The notes: generated from the letters alone by a model not told the origin. Shown: positions 33,171-43,934, counted from the first letter of the stretch. The stretch: 64,000 nt of DNA from Gemmatimonadales bacterium (GCA_025934955.1 JAICWE010000004.1:1-64000); one strand, 5' to 3'. Program-made: numbers and translations.

Positions 33171-34688
33171 ATGCTCCGCGTCACCTTCCTTTCCGGTCCC
33201 CGGCGCGGCGAGGTGCTCGCGCTGCCCGGCGAGCTCACCCGCATCGGACGCGCGGCGCACTGCGAGCTCCGGTTCGGGGCCGACGCGAGCGTCGTCTCCA
33301 GCCACCACGCGCACATCGCCCGGAGCGACGCCGGGTATCTGCTGGTCGATGCGGGCTCGACCAACGGCACGACGGTGAATGGCTCGGTCGTCCTCCAGCA
33401 GCCGCTCCGGCCGGGCGACCGCATTCGCTTCGGGCTGCCGGACGGGCCCGAGGTACAGGTGGATTTCACTCTCTTGCCCGCGGCGGCCGGCACTACGCCA
33501 CCGACGCGGCGGGCGCTTCCGGCGCTGCTGGATGCAGCGGAGCCCGCCGCCGCCGGCCCGGGTGCATCGAGTGCCGCCGCTCCGCACACGCCGCGCGACT
33601 CGACCGCCGCCAGGCTGACCGATCTCGTCATGCGGCGCATCACCGACGACGAGGGCCGCATCCGCGCACCGGCGCTGCGGCTGTCGGTGCTGACCGGCGT
33701 CATCAGCGGCACGGTGCACGAGGCGGCGGAGATGATCCGACTGCGCACCCGGCGGCGCTGGGTCGGCGTGGTCCTGTCCGTTGCCGGCATCGCGGCGGTG
33801 GTGACGGTGACACTCGGCGGGGTGATTTACCGGCAGCACCGCCGGATGACCGGACTCCTCGGTGAGAAGGCGCGCATCGACGGCGAGATCGTGCGCGTCG
33901 AGCAGACGATGCAACGCGAGTCGGATCCGGCGCGGCTCGCATCGCTCGAAGCAACGCTCACCGCGCTCACCGGCAGTGCGCAGCAGACCGTGGCGCGGCT
34001 CGGTCGGCGCGACAGCGCGGCCGCGGCGAGTGGTGGCGACGAGCTGGATCGCGAGCTGCGCGCGATCCTCACGAAGTTCGACGCCAGCACCTACGCCATC
34101 CCACCGATCTTCCGCGAGCGGGTGCAGTATCACATCGACGAGCTGACGCGCACCGGCGGCGCGCGCACACTGCTGGCGCGGCGGCGGCAGTTCTGGCCGA
34201 TGATCACACGCGAATTCGCCGCGCACGGGCTGCCGGAGGAGATGGCATACATCGCATGGAACGAATCGCAGTTCGACCCCAACGCCGAGAGCGACGCCGG
34301 CGCGCGCGGGATGTGGCAGATGACGGCCTCCACCGCGCAGGCCCTCGGCCTGCGGGTGGATGCGCTGGTGGACGAGCGGATCGATCCGGAGAAGCAGACC
34401 CGCGCCGCCGCGCGGCACCTGGCGAACCTGCTGGGCGAATTCGGTGAGGAGTCGTTCATGCTCGCGATGGCGAGCTACAACCGGGGGGAGGAAGGCGTGC
34501 GGCGCGTGTTGCGCGAGGTGGCGCAGGAGCCGGGCGGGTTCCGGAAGGAGAAGCGCGACTTCTGGCATCTCTATCGGCTCAAGAAGCTGCCGGAGGAGAC
34601 GCGCGAGTACGTGCCGAAGGTGCTGGCGGCCGCGATCGTGTCGGCGCACCCGGAGCGCTACGGGGCGGCGGCGGCGCCGCCCCGTTAG
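33171..34688 (+). CDS. FHA domain - transmembrane - lytic transglycosylase fusion
   Basis: A 505-residue single-pass protein. Residues 1-105 are a forkhead-associated phosphothreonine-binding domain: IGR at 25-27, SSHH at 43-46, STNGTTVNG at 63-71. After a Pro/Ala linker, one membrane helix (about 196-219, VGVVLSVAGIAAVVTVTLGG) and a coiled region, residues 335-470 form an SLT lytic transglycosylase with the WNESQFDP catalytic Glu365 and GARGMWQM. The layout puts FHA in the cytoplasm and the peptidoglycan-cutting domain in the periplasm. It starts 4 bases after the toxin gene, implying co-transcription. A Ser/Thr kinase that could supply the phosphothreonine is at 48597. Confidence 0.88.
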   Translation: MLRVTFLSGPRRGEVLALPGELTRIGRAAHCELRFGADASVVSSHHAHIARSDAGYLLVDAGSTNGTTVNGSVVLQQPLRPGDRIRFGLPDGPEVQVDFTLLPAAAGTTPPTRRALPALLDAAEPAAAGPGASSAAAPHTPRDSTAARLTDLVMRRITDDEGRIRAPALRLSVLTGVISGTVHEAAEMIRLRTRRRWVGVVLSVAGIAAVVTVTLGGVIYRQHRRMTGLLGEKARIDGEIVRVEQTMQRESDPARLASLEATLTALTGSAQQTVARLGRRDSAAAASGGDELDRELRAILTKFDASTYAIPPIFRERVQYHIDELTRTGGARTLLARRRQFWPMITREFAAHGLPEEMAYIAWNESQFDPNAESDAGARGMWQMTASTAQALGLRVDALVDERIDPEKQTRAAARHLANLLGEFGEESFMLAMASYNRGEEGVRRVLREVAQEPGGFRKEKRDFWHLYRLKKLPEETREYVPKVLAAAIVSAHPERYGAAAAPPR

Positions 34689-34692
34689 GCGC

Positions 34693-35124
34693 TCAGCTCT
34701 CGAGGCGGGCGTCGAGCTGCATGGGGACGTTGTTCATGAGCGCCTGTGATACCGGACAGCCCTTCTTGGCATTCTCGGCGGCCGTGGCGAAGGCGGCCTG
34801 ATCGAGGCCCTTCACGACGCCGCGCACCTCCAGCTTCATGCCGGTGATCCGGAATCCGTCGCCGATCTTCTCGATGGTGCACGCCGCGCTGGTGGCGATT
34901 CTCGTCGGCGGCGTGCCGGCCGCTTCGAGGCCCGCCGAGAGCGCCATGCTGAGACACGAGGCGTGCGCCGCCGCGATGAGCTCCTCGGGATTGGTACCGG
35001 GCGCGCCCTCGAAGCGGGTGCGGAACGAGTAGTCGCCGCCGATCGCGCCCGACGCGCCCTTGAAGCTCCCCTTGCCGCCACGCAGTCCGCCTTCCCACAC
35101 CGCACTCGCCTTGCTCGTCGCCAT
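34693..35124 (-). CDS. OsmC-family peroxiredoxin
   Basis: A 143-residue thiol peroxidase of the OsmC/Ohr family, reducing organic hydroperoxides. The two redox cysteines lie in HASCLSMAL and KKGCPVSQAL, as in OsmC proper. The N-terminus (ATSKASAVWEGGLRGGKG) and TNPEELIAAAHASC match OsmC rather than Ohr. AGGAGCG stands 5 bases before the ATG. It is 27 bases downstream of the Rrf2 gene on the same strand, so it likely forms an operon with it and falls under the same operator. Confidence 0.92.
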   Translation of the reverse strand: MATSKASAVWEGGLRGGKGSFKGASGAIGGDYSFRTRFEGAPGTNPEELIAAAHASCLSMALSAGLEAAGTPPTRIATSAACTIEKIGDGFRITGMKLEVRGVVKGLDQAAFATAAENAKKGCPVSQALMNNVPMQLDARLES

Positions 35125-35151
35125 CGGATCGCTCCTGTGAGGGTTCGGTTT

Positions 35152-35562
35152 CTAACCTAGTCGTGCGGCGGTCAGGTCCGCGACCGTGGTGCGGGCGAAG
35201 AAGCCGCGCATCCGCGCGGCCACGTCCTTCCAGCGTCCATGGGCGGGGCAGGGTGCCGCGTCGCTGCAGGCGGCACGGCCGAGCACGCAGACACGGCCGT
35301 CGCCGGCAAGGAAGGGTGCGACGACTTCGGCCAAGGTGAGTCGCGCCGGCCGCTTGGCGAGACGGAAGCCGCCGCGCGGGCCGCGCGTCGAGTGCAGCAC
35401 GCCCGCCCGGGCGAGCTGATGGAGTGTCTTGGAGAGGTAGTTCCGGGGCACCTTGAGCGCGGCGGCGATCTCGCCGACGCGCACCGACTCACCGGCCGGC
35501 GCACGGGCGATGAACTCGACGGCGCGGAGCGCGTACTCCGCCGTCTGGGGCAACGTCAGCAT
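35152..35562 (-). CDS. Rrf2-family transcriptional regulator with Cys cluster
   Basis: A 136-residue winged-helix repressor: TAEYALRAVEFIAR at the N-terminus, the recognition region VPRNYLSKTLHQLARAGVL and the wing GPRGGF are characteristic of Rrf2/NsrR/IscR. Three cysteines in CVLGRAACSDAAPC (spacing C-x6-C-x5-C) suggest an iron-sulfur cluster sensing nitric oxide or redox state. A 20-bp palindrome lies 25 bases upstream, between this gene and the divergent nitronate monooxygenase. Its operon partner is OsmC. Confidence 0.9.
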   Translation of the reverse strand: MLTLPQTAEYALRAVEFIARAPAGESVRVGEIAAALKVPRNYLSKTLHQLARAGVLHSTRGPRGGFRLAKRPARLTLAEVVAPFLAGDGRVCVLGRAACSDAAPCPAHGRWKDVAARMRGFFARTTVADLTAARLG

Positions 35563-35587
35563 GACGGCGGCCGCCGGCGGTTTGATT

Positions 35588-35607
35588 TTATCATACGCGT
35601 ATGATAA
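35588..35607. promoter_or_regulatory. Rrf2-type operator with divergent -10 boxes
   Basis: TTATCATACGCGTATGATAA is a perfect 20-bp palindrome between the divergent rrf2 and nitronate monooxygenase genes. Each half contains TATGAT, a five-of-six match to the -10 consensus, one per strand (35600-35605 plus; 35590-35595 minus), so a bound regulator would cover both -10 elements at once. No good -35 boxes are seen, as is common for activatable or weak promoters. Confidence 0.75.
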
Positions 35608-35676
35608 ACTCCGGCCCGGTGCGGCGCAGCGTCCCCCGGCTCCGCGTCGCAGCTTCCTTCTTCCGGTTGCCTGGAC

Positions 35677-37203
35677 ATGACGATCGCGCACGCGCTCCCC
35701 GAGATCATCCAGGGCGGGATGGGCGTCGGTGTCTCCAATTGGCGGCTCGCCCGGGCGGTGTCGTACCGGGGACAGCTCGGCGTGGTCTCGGCGACGGCGC
35801 TCGATTCGCTGCTGGTGCGACGCCTTCAGGACGGCGATGCGGGCGGTCACATGCGCCGCGCCATGGATCGCTTTCCGATTCCGGGCGTCGCCGCCGCGGT
35901 GCTGCGCCGCTACTTCCTGCCGGAGGGCCGCCCCGCGGGCACGCCGTACAAGCTGCTCTCGATGCATCGTCAGGTGGTGGCGAAGGCGCGCCAGCAGCTC
36001 ACCATGCTGGCCGCGTTCGTCGAGGTGGAGCTTGCCAGGGAAGGTCACGGCGGCGTGGTCGGCGCGAATCTGCTGACCAAGGTCCAGCTTCCCAATCTCG
36101 CCTCGCTGTACGGCGCGATGCTCGCGGGCGTGGACGTGGTGCTGATGGGCGCCGGCATACCGCGCGAGATCCCCGGCGTGCTCGACGCGCTGGCCGAGCA
36201 TCGGCCGGCGGAGCTGCGGCTCGAGGTCGAGGGCCCCGCGGCCGGTGCGACCGAGCTGATCACGTTCACACCGCGCGAGCATTGGCCGGACGACGGTCCG
36301 CCGCTGCTCCGCCGGCCGCAGTTCGTCGCCATCATCGCGAGCAACTCACTGGCGACGATGCTCGCCCGGAAGGCGAGCGGGCGGGTGGACGGATTCGTGG
36401 TGGAAGGCCCGACCGCCGGCGGGCACAACGCGCCGCCGCGCGGTGCGCCGGAGCTCAGCGCCCGCGGCGAGCCAGTGTACGGAGCGCGCGACGCGGTCGA
36501 TCTGGCGAAGCTCCGCGAGCTGGGCGTGCCGTTCTGGCTTGCGGGCGGAGCCGGCTCGCCGGAAGCGCTCCGTGCGGCGCGCGCCGCGGGAGCCGCGGGC
36601 ATCCAGGTCGGCACTCTCTTCGCCTACTGCGACGAGTCGGGCCTCGCCGCGGATCTCAAGAGCTCGGTGCTCGCGGCCGCGGCGCGCCACGAGGTCGAGG
36701 TCTTCACCGATCCCCGCGCATCGCCCACCGGCTATCCGTTCAAGGTCGTGCGCTGGCCCGGCGATCCGGCCGGCGGGGCGGCGGAGCCGCGCGAACGGAT
36801 CTGCGACCTGGGTTACCTGCGGACGGCGTACCAGCGGCCGGACGGCCGGATCGGCTATCGCTGCCCGGCGGAGCCGGTCGAGGATTACGTGCGAAAGGGC
36901 GGACGGGTGGAGGACACCGTCGGTCGCCGCTGCCTCTGCAACGGACTGATGGCCAATGTCGGTCATGCGCAGGAGCGGGGCGACGGTGTGGTCGAGCCGC
37001 CGCTCATCACCAGCGGGGACGATCTCGCGGCGATCGGCCGGTTCACCGGCGGGCGCCGGCACTACACCGCCGGCGAGGTGCTCGACTATCTGGCGCCGGC
37101 CACCCCGAACGACAAAGCACGTCTCCGGTGCGATGATCGGGGACGTGCGGTGGGCGACGCAGTGGGCGATGAGGGGCTCGAACCCCCGACCTCGCGCATG
37201 TGA
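35677..37203 (+). CDS. Nitronate monooxygenase-family flavoprotein
   Basis: FMN-dependent TIM-barrel enzyme of the 2-nitropropane dioxygenase family, which oxidises toxic alkyl nitronates. IIQGGMGVGVSNWRLARAVS is the N-terminal FMN loop; VVEGPTAGGHNAP carries the catalytic His, and GAAGIQVGTLFAYC binds phosphate. The main fold ends near residue 470. The last residues (DEGLEPPTSRM) come from reading antisense through the tRNA-Val gene, with the TGA at 37201 inside it, so the natural C-terminus may have been altered. It is divergent from the Rrf2 regulator. Confidence 0.85.
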   Translation: MTIAHALPEIIQGGMGVGVSNWRLARAVSYRGQLGVVSATALDSLLVRRLQDGDAGGHMRRAMDRFPIPGVAAAVLRRYFLPEGRPAGTPYKLLSMHRQVVAKARQQLTMLAAFVEVELAREGHGGVVGANLLTKVQLPNLASLYGAMLAGVDVVLMGAGIPREIPGVLDALAEHRPAELRLEVEGPAAGATELITFTPREHWPDDGPPLLRRPQFVAIIASNSLATMLARKASGRVDGFVVEGPTAGGHNAPPRGAPELSARGEPVYGARDAVDLAKLRELGVPFWLAGGAGSPEALRAARAAGAAGIQVGTLFAYCDESGLAADLKSSVLAAAARHEVEVFTDPRASPTGYPFKVVRWPGDPAGGAAEPRERICDLGYLRTAYQRPDGRIGYRCPAEPVEDYVRKGGRVEDTVGRRCLCNGLMANVGHAQERGDGVVEPPLITSGDDLAAIGRFTGGRRHYTAGEVLDYLAPATPNDKARLRCDDRGRAVGDAVGDEGLEPPTSRM

Positions 37204-37236
37204 GGCGCGCGCTCTAACCAGCTGAGCTAATCGCCC
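37163..37236 (-). tRNA. tRNA-Val (CAC)
   Basis: On the minus strand the cloverleaf is complete: acceptor GGGCGAT/ATCGCCC, D arm GCTCAGCTGGTTAGAGC, anticodon stem CGCGC/GCGCG around CTCACAT (anticodon CAC), T arm with TTCGAGC and discriminator A. CCA is not encoded. The 3' part lies antisense to the end of the nitronate monooxygenase gene. Confidence 0.93.
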
Positions 37237-37314
37237 GGAAGGGAGCGGTATTGTAACCGGCCGTTCCGCCGGTCGCAACGCTCGTTCGCGCCGCTGCCGT
37301 CGCGCACCGCGCGC

Positions 37315-38910
37315 CTAGTGCAGCACCCCGCCGCCGCCGAACCGCAGCAGCGCCTGCACCCGTCCCACGAACCGATTCGCCGTGACGCCGGCGACGTGGC
37401 CATCGTTGGTGACGTGGTGATACCCTGCGTCCGCCTGGAGATCGAACGGCCCCTCGCGTCCGCTCACCGCGAGCGCGAGCCGCCAGGTCCGCTCCACCGT
37501 CCCGATGAAGTTCTGCGGCGTGCTTCCCGCCTCCGTGGTTCCTGCGCCGGGTACCGGCAGGTCGATCGCGCCCTGGCCCTGCCGGATGAGCGTCGCCTCC
37601 GGCGTGAGGAGCCAGCGAGCGCGCCACGGCGCCGTGACCCGCAGCGTCACCTGATCCATGTCGTCGAAGTTGCGGCCCAGGCCGACACCGGCGTCCGTGA
37701 AGTTCTGGGTCGAGTCGAGCGTCCGGAAGGCGAGGCTGGTGGCGCGGGTATAGAGCGCGCGCCAGGCGAGCGTGCGCGCCAGCGGCCCGTGCGCGGCGAG
37801 CGTGAGCGCCCAGCGATCGGGATAGCGCGTCGGGCCGCCACGGTCCTGGTACTGGATGTCGTCGACGCCGAGCTGGGTCTCTACGGTGGTGCGGCCGAAT
37901 GCGCGCCATGCGAAGTCGAGGCCGACGAGGCCGTTGCCGTCATCGCCCTGGCCGTACTGGTTGGCCAGGATGAGCAGACTGAGCGGATTGCGGTAACGGC
38001 CATCGAAGTTCCGCGCCGGGCCGGCGAGGACCACCGTCTCCCACAAGCCCACCTGCGCGCGATCCGAGACGCGAAGGCCGAGCCGATGGGCGAAGAAGTA
38101 GCGGTGGATCGGCTCGCCATCCGCGGTGGCCGCGTCGCGCAGCTCTGCGGCGGTGGCCTGGAGCCGGAGCGTGCGGGTGCCGATGTCGAACGCCGCCTCG
38201 GTGCGCGGGTACGCCGCGTCGGACAGTCCGATGCCGGGCAGGCCGACGGGCCCCCAGTTGCGATCCATCTGGCCGTAGAACACCGACCCCCAGCGGAACT
38301 GCGCGCTGGCGTAGGCGTCCACCATGCGGCCGGTGAACTTGAGATCGTGACGGCCGGGCCAGTCGGGATCATCGATGAGCCGCGGCTCTGCGGCTGGGCG
38401 CGTGACCAGCGCGATCGGCCCGATCAGCGCCTCGAGCCTGACGTCGCCATACGGCCGCACGTTGCCGGTGCCCGCCGGGTGTTGCTCATCGCGGCGGGCG
38501 TAGCGGTACGCCTGGACGCCGGCGCGCGCCTCCGCGTTCCAGTGGGCCCACTCCTCGGCGCTGTCGGGGCGCAGCGCGCGCGGCGTGGCGTCGGCGTCCG
38601 CCCGGCCGTCCGCGCGCTCCAGCTCGAGGCGAAGGCGATGGATTGCGTCGCCGCCGGGACCGCCACTGTCGGCGGCGGCGAGCGCGCGCACGGCGTCGGC
38701 GCGGCGGAACGGGCGCACGAAGGGCGAGGGGTCGGCAACGTCGCCGCGGGCGATCAGGTGCTCGAGCAACGGGAGCCGTGGATCGTCCAGCGGGAGGTAG
38801 GCTGACGCCTGCGCGGCGAGCGCCGCGGGCGCAAGCGCGCAGGCCAGCGTGATCGCCGCCGCGCCCGCGAGCGCGGACGCGAGACACTGCGCGAGCTGGT
38901 GACGGGGCAT
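37315..38910 (-). CDS. Wzi-like outer-membrane barrel (capsule assembly family)
   Basis: A 531-residue exported protein with a signal peptide (LAGAAAITLACALAPAALAAQ). The helical N-terminal part begins YLPLDDPRLPLLEHLIARGD, and the rest alternates like a beta barrel: FYGQMDRNWGP, GLPGIGLSD, FGRTTVETQLGVDDIQYQ. These fit the capsule-assembly Wzi family, whose E. coli member anchors capsule to the outer membrane. Many Wzi-family proteins outside capsule loci have no proven role. ATG 38910 is used; the TTG three codons upstream is less likely. Confidence 0.72.
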   Translation of the reverse strand: MPRHQLAQCLASALAGAAAITLACALAPAALAAQASAYLPLDDPRLPLLEHLIARGDVADPSPFVRPFRRADAVRALAAADSGGPGGDAIHRLRLELERADGRADADATPRALRPDSAEEWAHWNAEARAGVQAYRYARRDEQHPAGTGNVRPYGDVRLEALIGPIALVTRPAAEPRLIDDPDWPGRHDLKFTGRMVDAYASAQFRWGSVFYGQMDRNWGPVGLPGIGLSDAAYPRTEAAFDIGTRTLRLQATAAELRDAATADGEPIHRYFFAHRLGLRVSDRAQVGLWETVVLAGPARNFDGRYRNPLSLLILANQYGQGDDGNGLVGLDFAWRAFGRTTVETQLGVDDIQYQDRGGPTRYPDRWALTLAAHGPLARTLAWRALYTRATSLAFRTLDSTQNFTDAGVGLGRNFDDMDQVTLRVTAPWRARWLLTPEATLIRQGQGAIDLPVPGAGTTEAGSTPQNFIGTVERTWRLALAVSGREGPFDLQADAGYHHVTNDGHVAGVTANRFVGRVQALLRFGGGGVLH

Positions 38911-38935
38911 GGCGCACAAACCTAATACCCGCGAC

Positions 38936-38941
38936 TATCTT
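38936..38941 (+). promoter_or_regulatory. Candidate -10 element for the second asparaginase
   Basis: TATCTT matches four of six -10 positions and ends 8 bases before ATG 38950, so any transcript would be leaderless or nearly so. No clear -35 is visible. Confidence 0.35.
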
Positions 38942-38949
38942 TGGCCGCC

Positions 38950-40014
38950 ATGTCCGAGGACCCACTCCGAATCGAATCGCTGCGCGGCGCGCAGGTGGAA
39001 AGCACGCACGTACTCTCGGTCGCGATCGCGGATGCGGCGGGCGCGCTCCTCGCGCAGGCGGGCGATCCCGGGCGGGTGACCTTCTGGCGCAGTGCGGGGA
39101 AGCCATTCCAGGCGCTGCCGCTCCTGGAGGACGGCGCGGCCGACCGATGGGGCTTCGGCGACGCGGAGCTGGCGCTGGCGTGCGCGTCACACTCGAGCGA
39201 GCCGCGCCACCTCGCGGTGTGCAGCGCGATGTTGGGCATGAGCGGGAGCCGCGAGGAGGAGCTTGCGTGCGGGCCGCATGCGCCGCTCTCGGCCGCGCGC
39301 GCGGACGACGTGGTGCGCCGAGGCATCGGGCTCACGCCGCGGTGGAGCAACTGCTCGGGGAAGCACGCCGGCATGCTCGCGCTCGCGCGACATCACGGCT
39401 GGCCGGTGGCGGGCTACGAGCGCGCGGGACATCCGGTGCAGAAGCGCATCACCGACTGCATCGCCCGCTGGTCCGGCCTCGCCGCCGCCGACCTCGTGCT
39501 GGCGGTGGACGGCTGCACCGCGGTCAGTCACGCGCTCCCGCTCCGCGCCATGGCCACGGCGTACGCGCGACTCGGCGTATCCGAGGCGCCGGCGGCGCGG
39601 CGGATTCGCGCCGCCATGGCGGCTGAGCCGTGGCTCGTGGCCGGTACCGGGCGCGCGTGCACGGACTTGATGAATGCGGCGGGGGGAGAAATCATCGCGA
39701 AGGTCGGCGCTGCCGGCGTATATGGCGCGGCGGTTCCGTCGCTCGGGGTCGGTGTCGCGCTGAAGGTGGAGGACGGTGACGGGCCCGCGGCGGCGGTCGC
39801 GCTGCTCGCGGTGCTCCGGCGGCTCCTGTCCCAGCGCGCACCCGCGCTGCTGGCGGCGCTGGATCGGCCCGAGGTCGCGCGCCACGCGACCATTCCGATT
39901 CGCAACACGCGCGGCGAGCCCACGGGCAGCATCCGCGCGGCCGGCGCATTGCGCGGCGCGGAGCCGCCCCGCGGGCAAACGGTACGGCCGCTCCACTCGA
40001 GCGAGGTAATCTGA
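38950..40014 (+). CDS. L-asparaginase of the Rhizobium/AnsA (PF06089) type
   Basis: A 354-residue enzyme unrelated in fold to the asparaginase at 1736. VESTHVLSVAIADAAG, WRSAGKPFQALPLL, ASHSSEPRH, NCSGKHAGMLAL and DGCTAVSHALPL match the thermolabile Rhizobium etli-type family, in which the Cys/Ser/Lys of such motifs form the active site. It probably releases ammonia from asparagine in the cytoplasm. It abuts the next gene with no gap. Confidence 0.87.
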   Translation: MSEDPLRIESLRGAQVESTHVLSVAIADAAGALLAQAGDPGRVTFWRSAGKPFQALPLLEDGAADRWGFGDAELALACASHSSEPRHLAVCSAMLGMSGSREEELACGPHAPLSAARADDVVRRGIGLTPRWSNCSGKHAGMLALARHHGWPVAGYERAGHPVQKRITDCIARWSGLAAADLVLAVDGCTAVSHALPLRAMATAYARLGVSEAPAARRIRAAMAAEPWLVAGTGRACTDLMNAAGGEIIAKVGAAGVYGAAVPSLGVGVALKVEDGDGPAAAVALLAVLRRLLSQRAPALLAALDRPEVARHATIPIRNTRGEPTGSIRAAGALRGAEPPRGQTVRPLHSSEVI

Positions 40015-40656
40015 ATGGCGAAACAGGACAACCTCGACCCGCAGACCCGCGATCTCGTTCGCTTCGCCGCCGCCATCGCGCAGGGCTACGAACCCGAGCT
40101 GCGGGACCGGGTCGGCCCGCTCCGGAGCTCGCAGGTGCCGGTGGCGTGGGTCGAGGAGCTGCTGCTCCAGTCGGTGCTGATGTGCGGCTACCCGCGCGCG
40201 CTGGTGGCGTTCACCGTGTGGCGGAAATTCGGCGGCGTCCCGGCGCCGACGCAGGACGAGGGCGAAGACTACGGCATGGCGCTCGAGTGGCGCCGCCGCG
40301 GCGAGGAGACCTGCGCCCTCGTCTACGCCGACAACTACCGGAAGCTGCGCGACAGTGTGCGCCAGCTCCATCCGGCGCTGGACGCGTGGATGATCGTCGA
40401 AGGCTATGGCCGCACGCTGTCGCGGCCGGGGCTGGACCTCATGCGCCGCGAGCTCTGCACCGTGGCGCAGACGGCGGTGCTGGAAACGCCGCGGCAGCTG
40501 CACTCGCACCTGCGCGGCTCGCTCAACGCGGGGGCGTCGTTCGGCCAGATCGAGGGCGTGCTGTCCATCGTGAACCCGATGCTGTCGTTCGACCAATGGA
40601 AGAAGATCAAGGAGCTGTGGCGCAGCGTCCGCGAGGGATGGGTGCCGTCGGCATAA
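40015..40656 (+). CDS. Carboxymuconolactone decarboxylase (CMD/AhpD-like) family protein
   Basis: A 213-residue all-helical protein with two CMD-like repeats: ELLLQSVLMCGYPRALVAFT around 43-62 and ELCTVAQTAVLETPRQLHSHLRGSL near 143-167. The AhpD CxxC redox pair is not present in either repeat, so peroxidase reductase activity is doubtful and the function is unknown. It is followed 12 bases later by obg. Confidence 0.72.
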   Translation: MAKQDNLDPQTRDLVRFAAAIAQGYEPELRDRVGPLRSSQVPVAWVEELLLQSVLMCGYPRALVAFTVWRKFGGVPAPTQDEGEDYGMALEWRRRGEETCALVYADNYRKLRDSVRQLHPALDAWMIVEGYGRTLSRPGLDLMRRELCTVAQTAVLETPRQLHSHLRGSLNAGASFGQIEGVLSIVNPMLSFDQWKKIKELWRSVREGWVPSA

Positions 40657-42826
<2,170 letters not shown>

Positions 42827-42834
42827 CTTTGGGT

Positions 42835-43932
42835 GTGCACCTCTACGTCCACGTCCCCTTCTGCGCCCGCCGCTGCAGCTACTGCGATTTCGCCATCGCC
42901 GTACGCGCCGACGTCCCTTCCGACCGCTTTGCCGCGGCGGTGGTCGGCGAGTGGCAGCGACTGCAGACGCACTCCGCGTGGGCGACATCCGCGACCATCG
43001 ACACGATCTACTTCGGCGGGGGCACGCCCTCGCGGCTCGATCCCGCGGCGCTGGCGCGGATCCTCGACGCGATGCGCGCGGCGCGACCCGTAGCCGCGGA
43101 CGCCGAGGTGACGCTCGAGGCCAACCCCGACGACGTCACTGCGCATCGCGTCGCCGCGTGGCGTGGGGCTGGGGTGAATCGCGTCTCCCTCGGCGTGCAG
43201 TCGTTCGATCGCGCCGTGCTCCGCTGGATGCACCGGACCCACGATGCCGAGCAGGCCGGGCAGGCGGTGCACCTGCTGCGCGCGGGCGGTATCACCGCGC
43301 TTTCGCTCGACCTCATCTTCGGGGTGCCGGCGACGCTTGGCCGCGACTGGGCGCGAGACCTGGACCGCGCGCTCGCGCTCGCGCCGAATCATTTGTCGCT
43401 CTATGGCCTCACCGTCGAGCCACATACCCCGCTGGCCCGCTGGACCGCGCGCGGCGAGACGACCCCCGCCGACGAGCCGAGCTACGCGGCGGAGTTCCTG
43501 GCGGCGGATGCGCGGCTCACGGCGGCGGGCTTCGAGCACTACGAGGTATCCAACTACGCGCGGTCCGGCGCGCGGGCGCGGCACAACAGCGCGTACTGGC
43601 AACGGCGCCCGTTTCTGGGGCTGGGCCCGTCGGCGCACAGCGGCATCGGCCGGGAGCGGTGGTGGAACCTGCGCGAATGGGCCGCGTACGACCGCGCGGC
43701 GCGCGAGGGCGCGCCGCTCGTGGCGGGTGAGGAGCATCTCGACGACGTGGCCGTTCGGCTGGAGGAGCTCTACCTCGGCCTGCGGACGGCGGATGGCGTC
43801 GCCGCCGCGGCCGCAGGTTCCCACGCCGACCGGTGGATCAGCGCCGGCTGGGCCGAGCGCCGGGGCGAGCGCTTGCGGCTGACGGCCGAGGGCTGGCTTC
43901 GGCTCGATGCGCTGGTGGCCGCGGCGGCATGA
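42835..43932 (+). CDS. hemW: HemW-type radical SAM protein
   Basis: Heme chaperone homologous to oxygen-independent coproporphyrinogen oxidase. From GTG 42835 it has 365 residues with the radical-SAM cluster CARRCSYCDF (C10, C14, C17) and YFGGGTPS. The fourth Cys characteristic of HemN (CxxxCxxCxC) is absent, as in HemW, where Phe is usual. TAGCTT (42824-42829) ends 5 bases before this GTG; TTG 42829 would begin within that box, so GTG 42835 is preferred and also gives the family's standard LYVHVPFC start. Confidence 0.92.
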   Translation: MHLYVHVPFCARRCSYCDFAIAVRADVPSDRFAAAVVGEWQRLQTHSAWATSATIDTIYFGGGTPSRLDPAALARILDAMRAARPVAADAEVTLEANPDDVTAHRVAAWRGAGVNRVSLGVQSFDRAVLRWMHRTHDAEQAGQAVHLLRAGGITALSLDLIFGVPATLGRDWARDLDRALALAPNHLSLYGLTVEPHTPLARWTARGETTPADEPSYAAEFLAADARLTAAGFEHYEVSNYARSGARARHNSAYWQRRPFLGLGPSAHSGIGRERWWNLREWAAYDRAAREGAPLVAGEEHLDDVAVRLEELYLGLRTADGVAAAAAGSHADRWISAGWAERRGERLRLTAEGWLRLDALVAAAA

Positions 43933-43934
43933 CG

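Noticed and set aside
35601-37136. Plus-strand frame starting within the Rrf2 operator
   Set aside because: It is an out-of-frame reading of the nitronate monooxygenase gene, Arg/Gly rich, with no recognisable motif.
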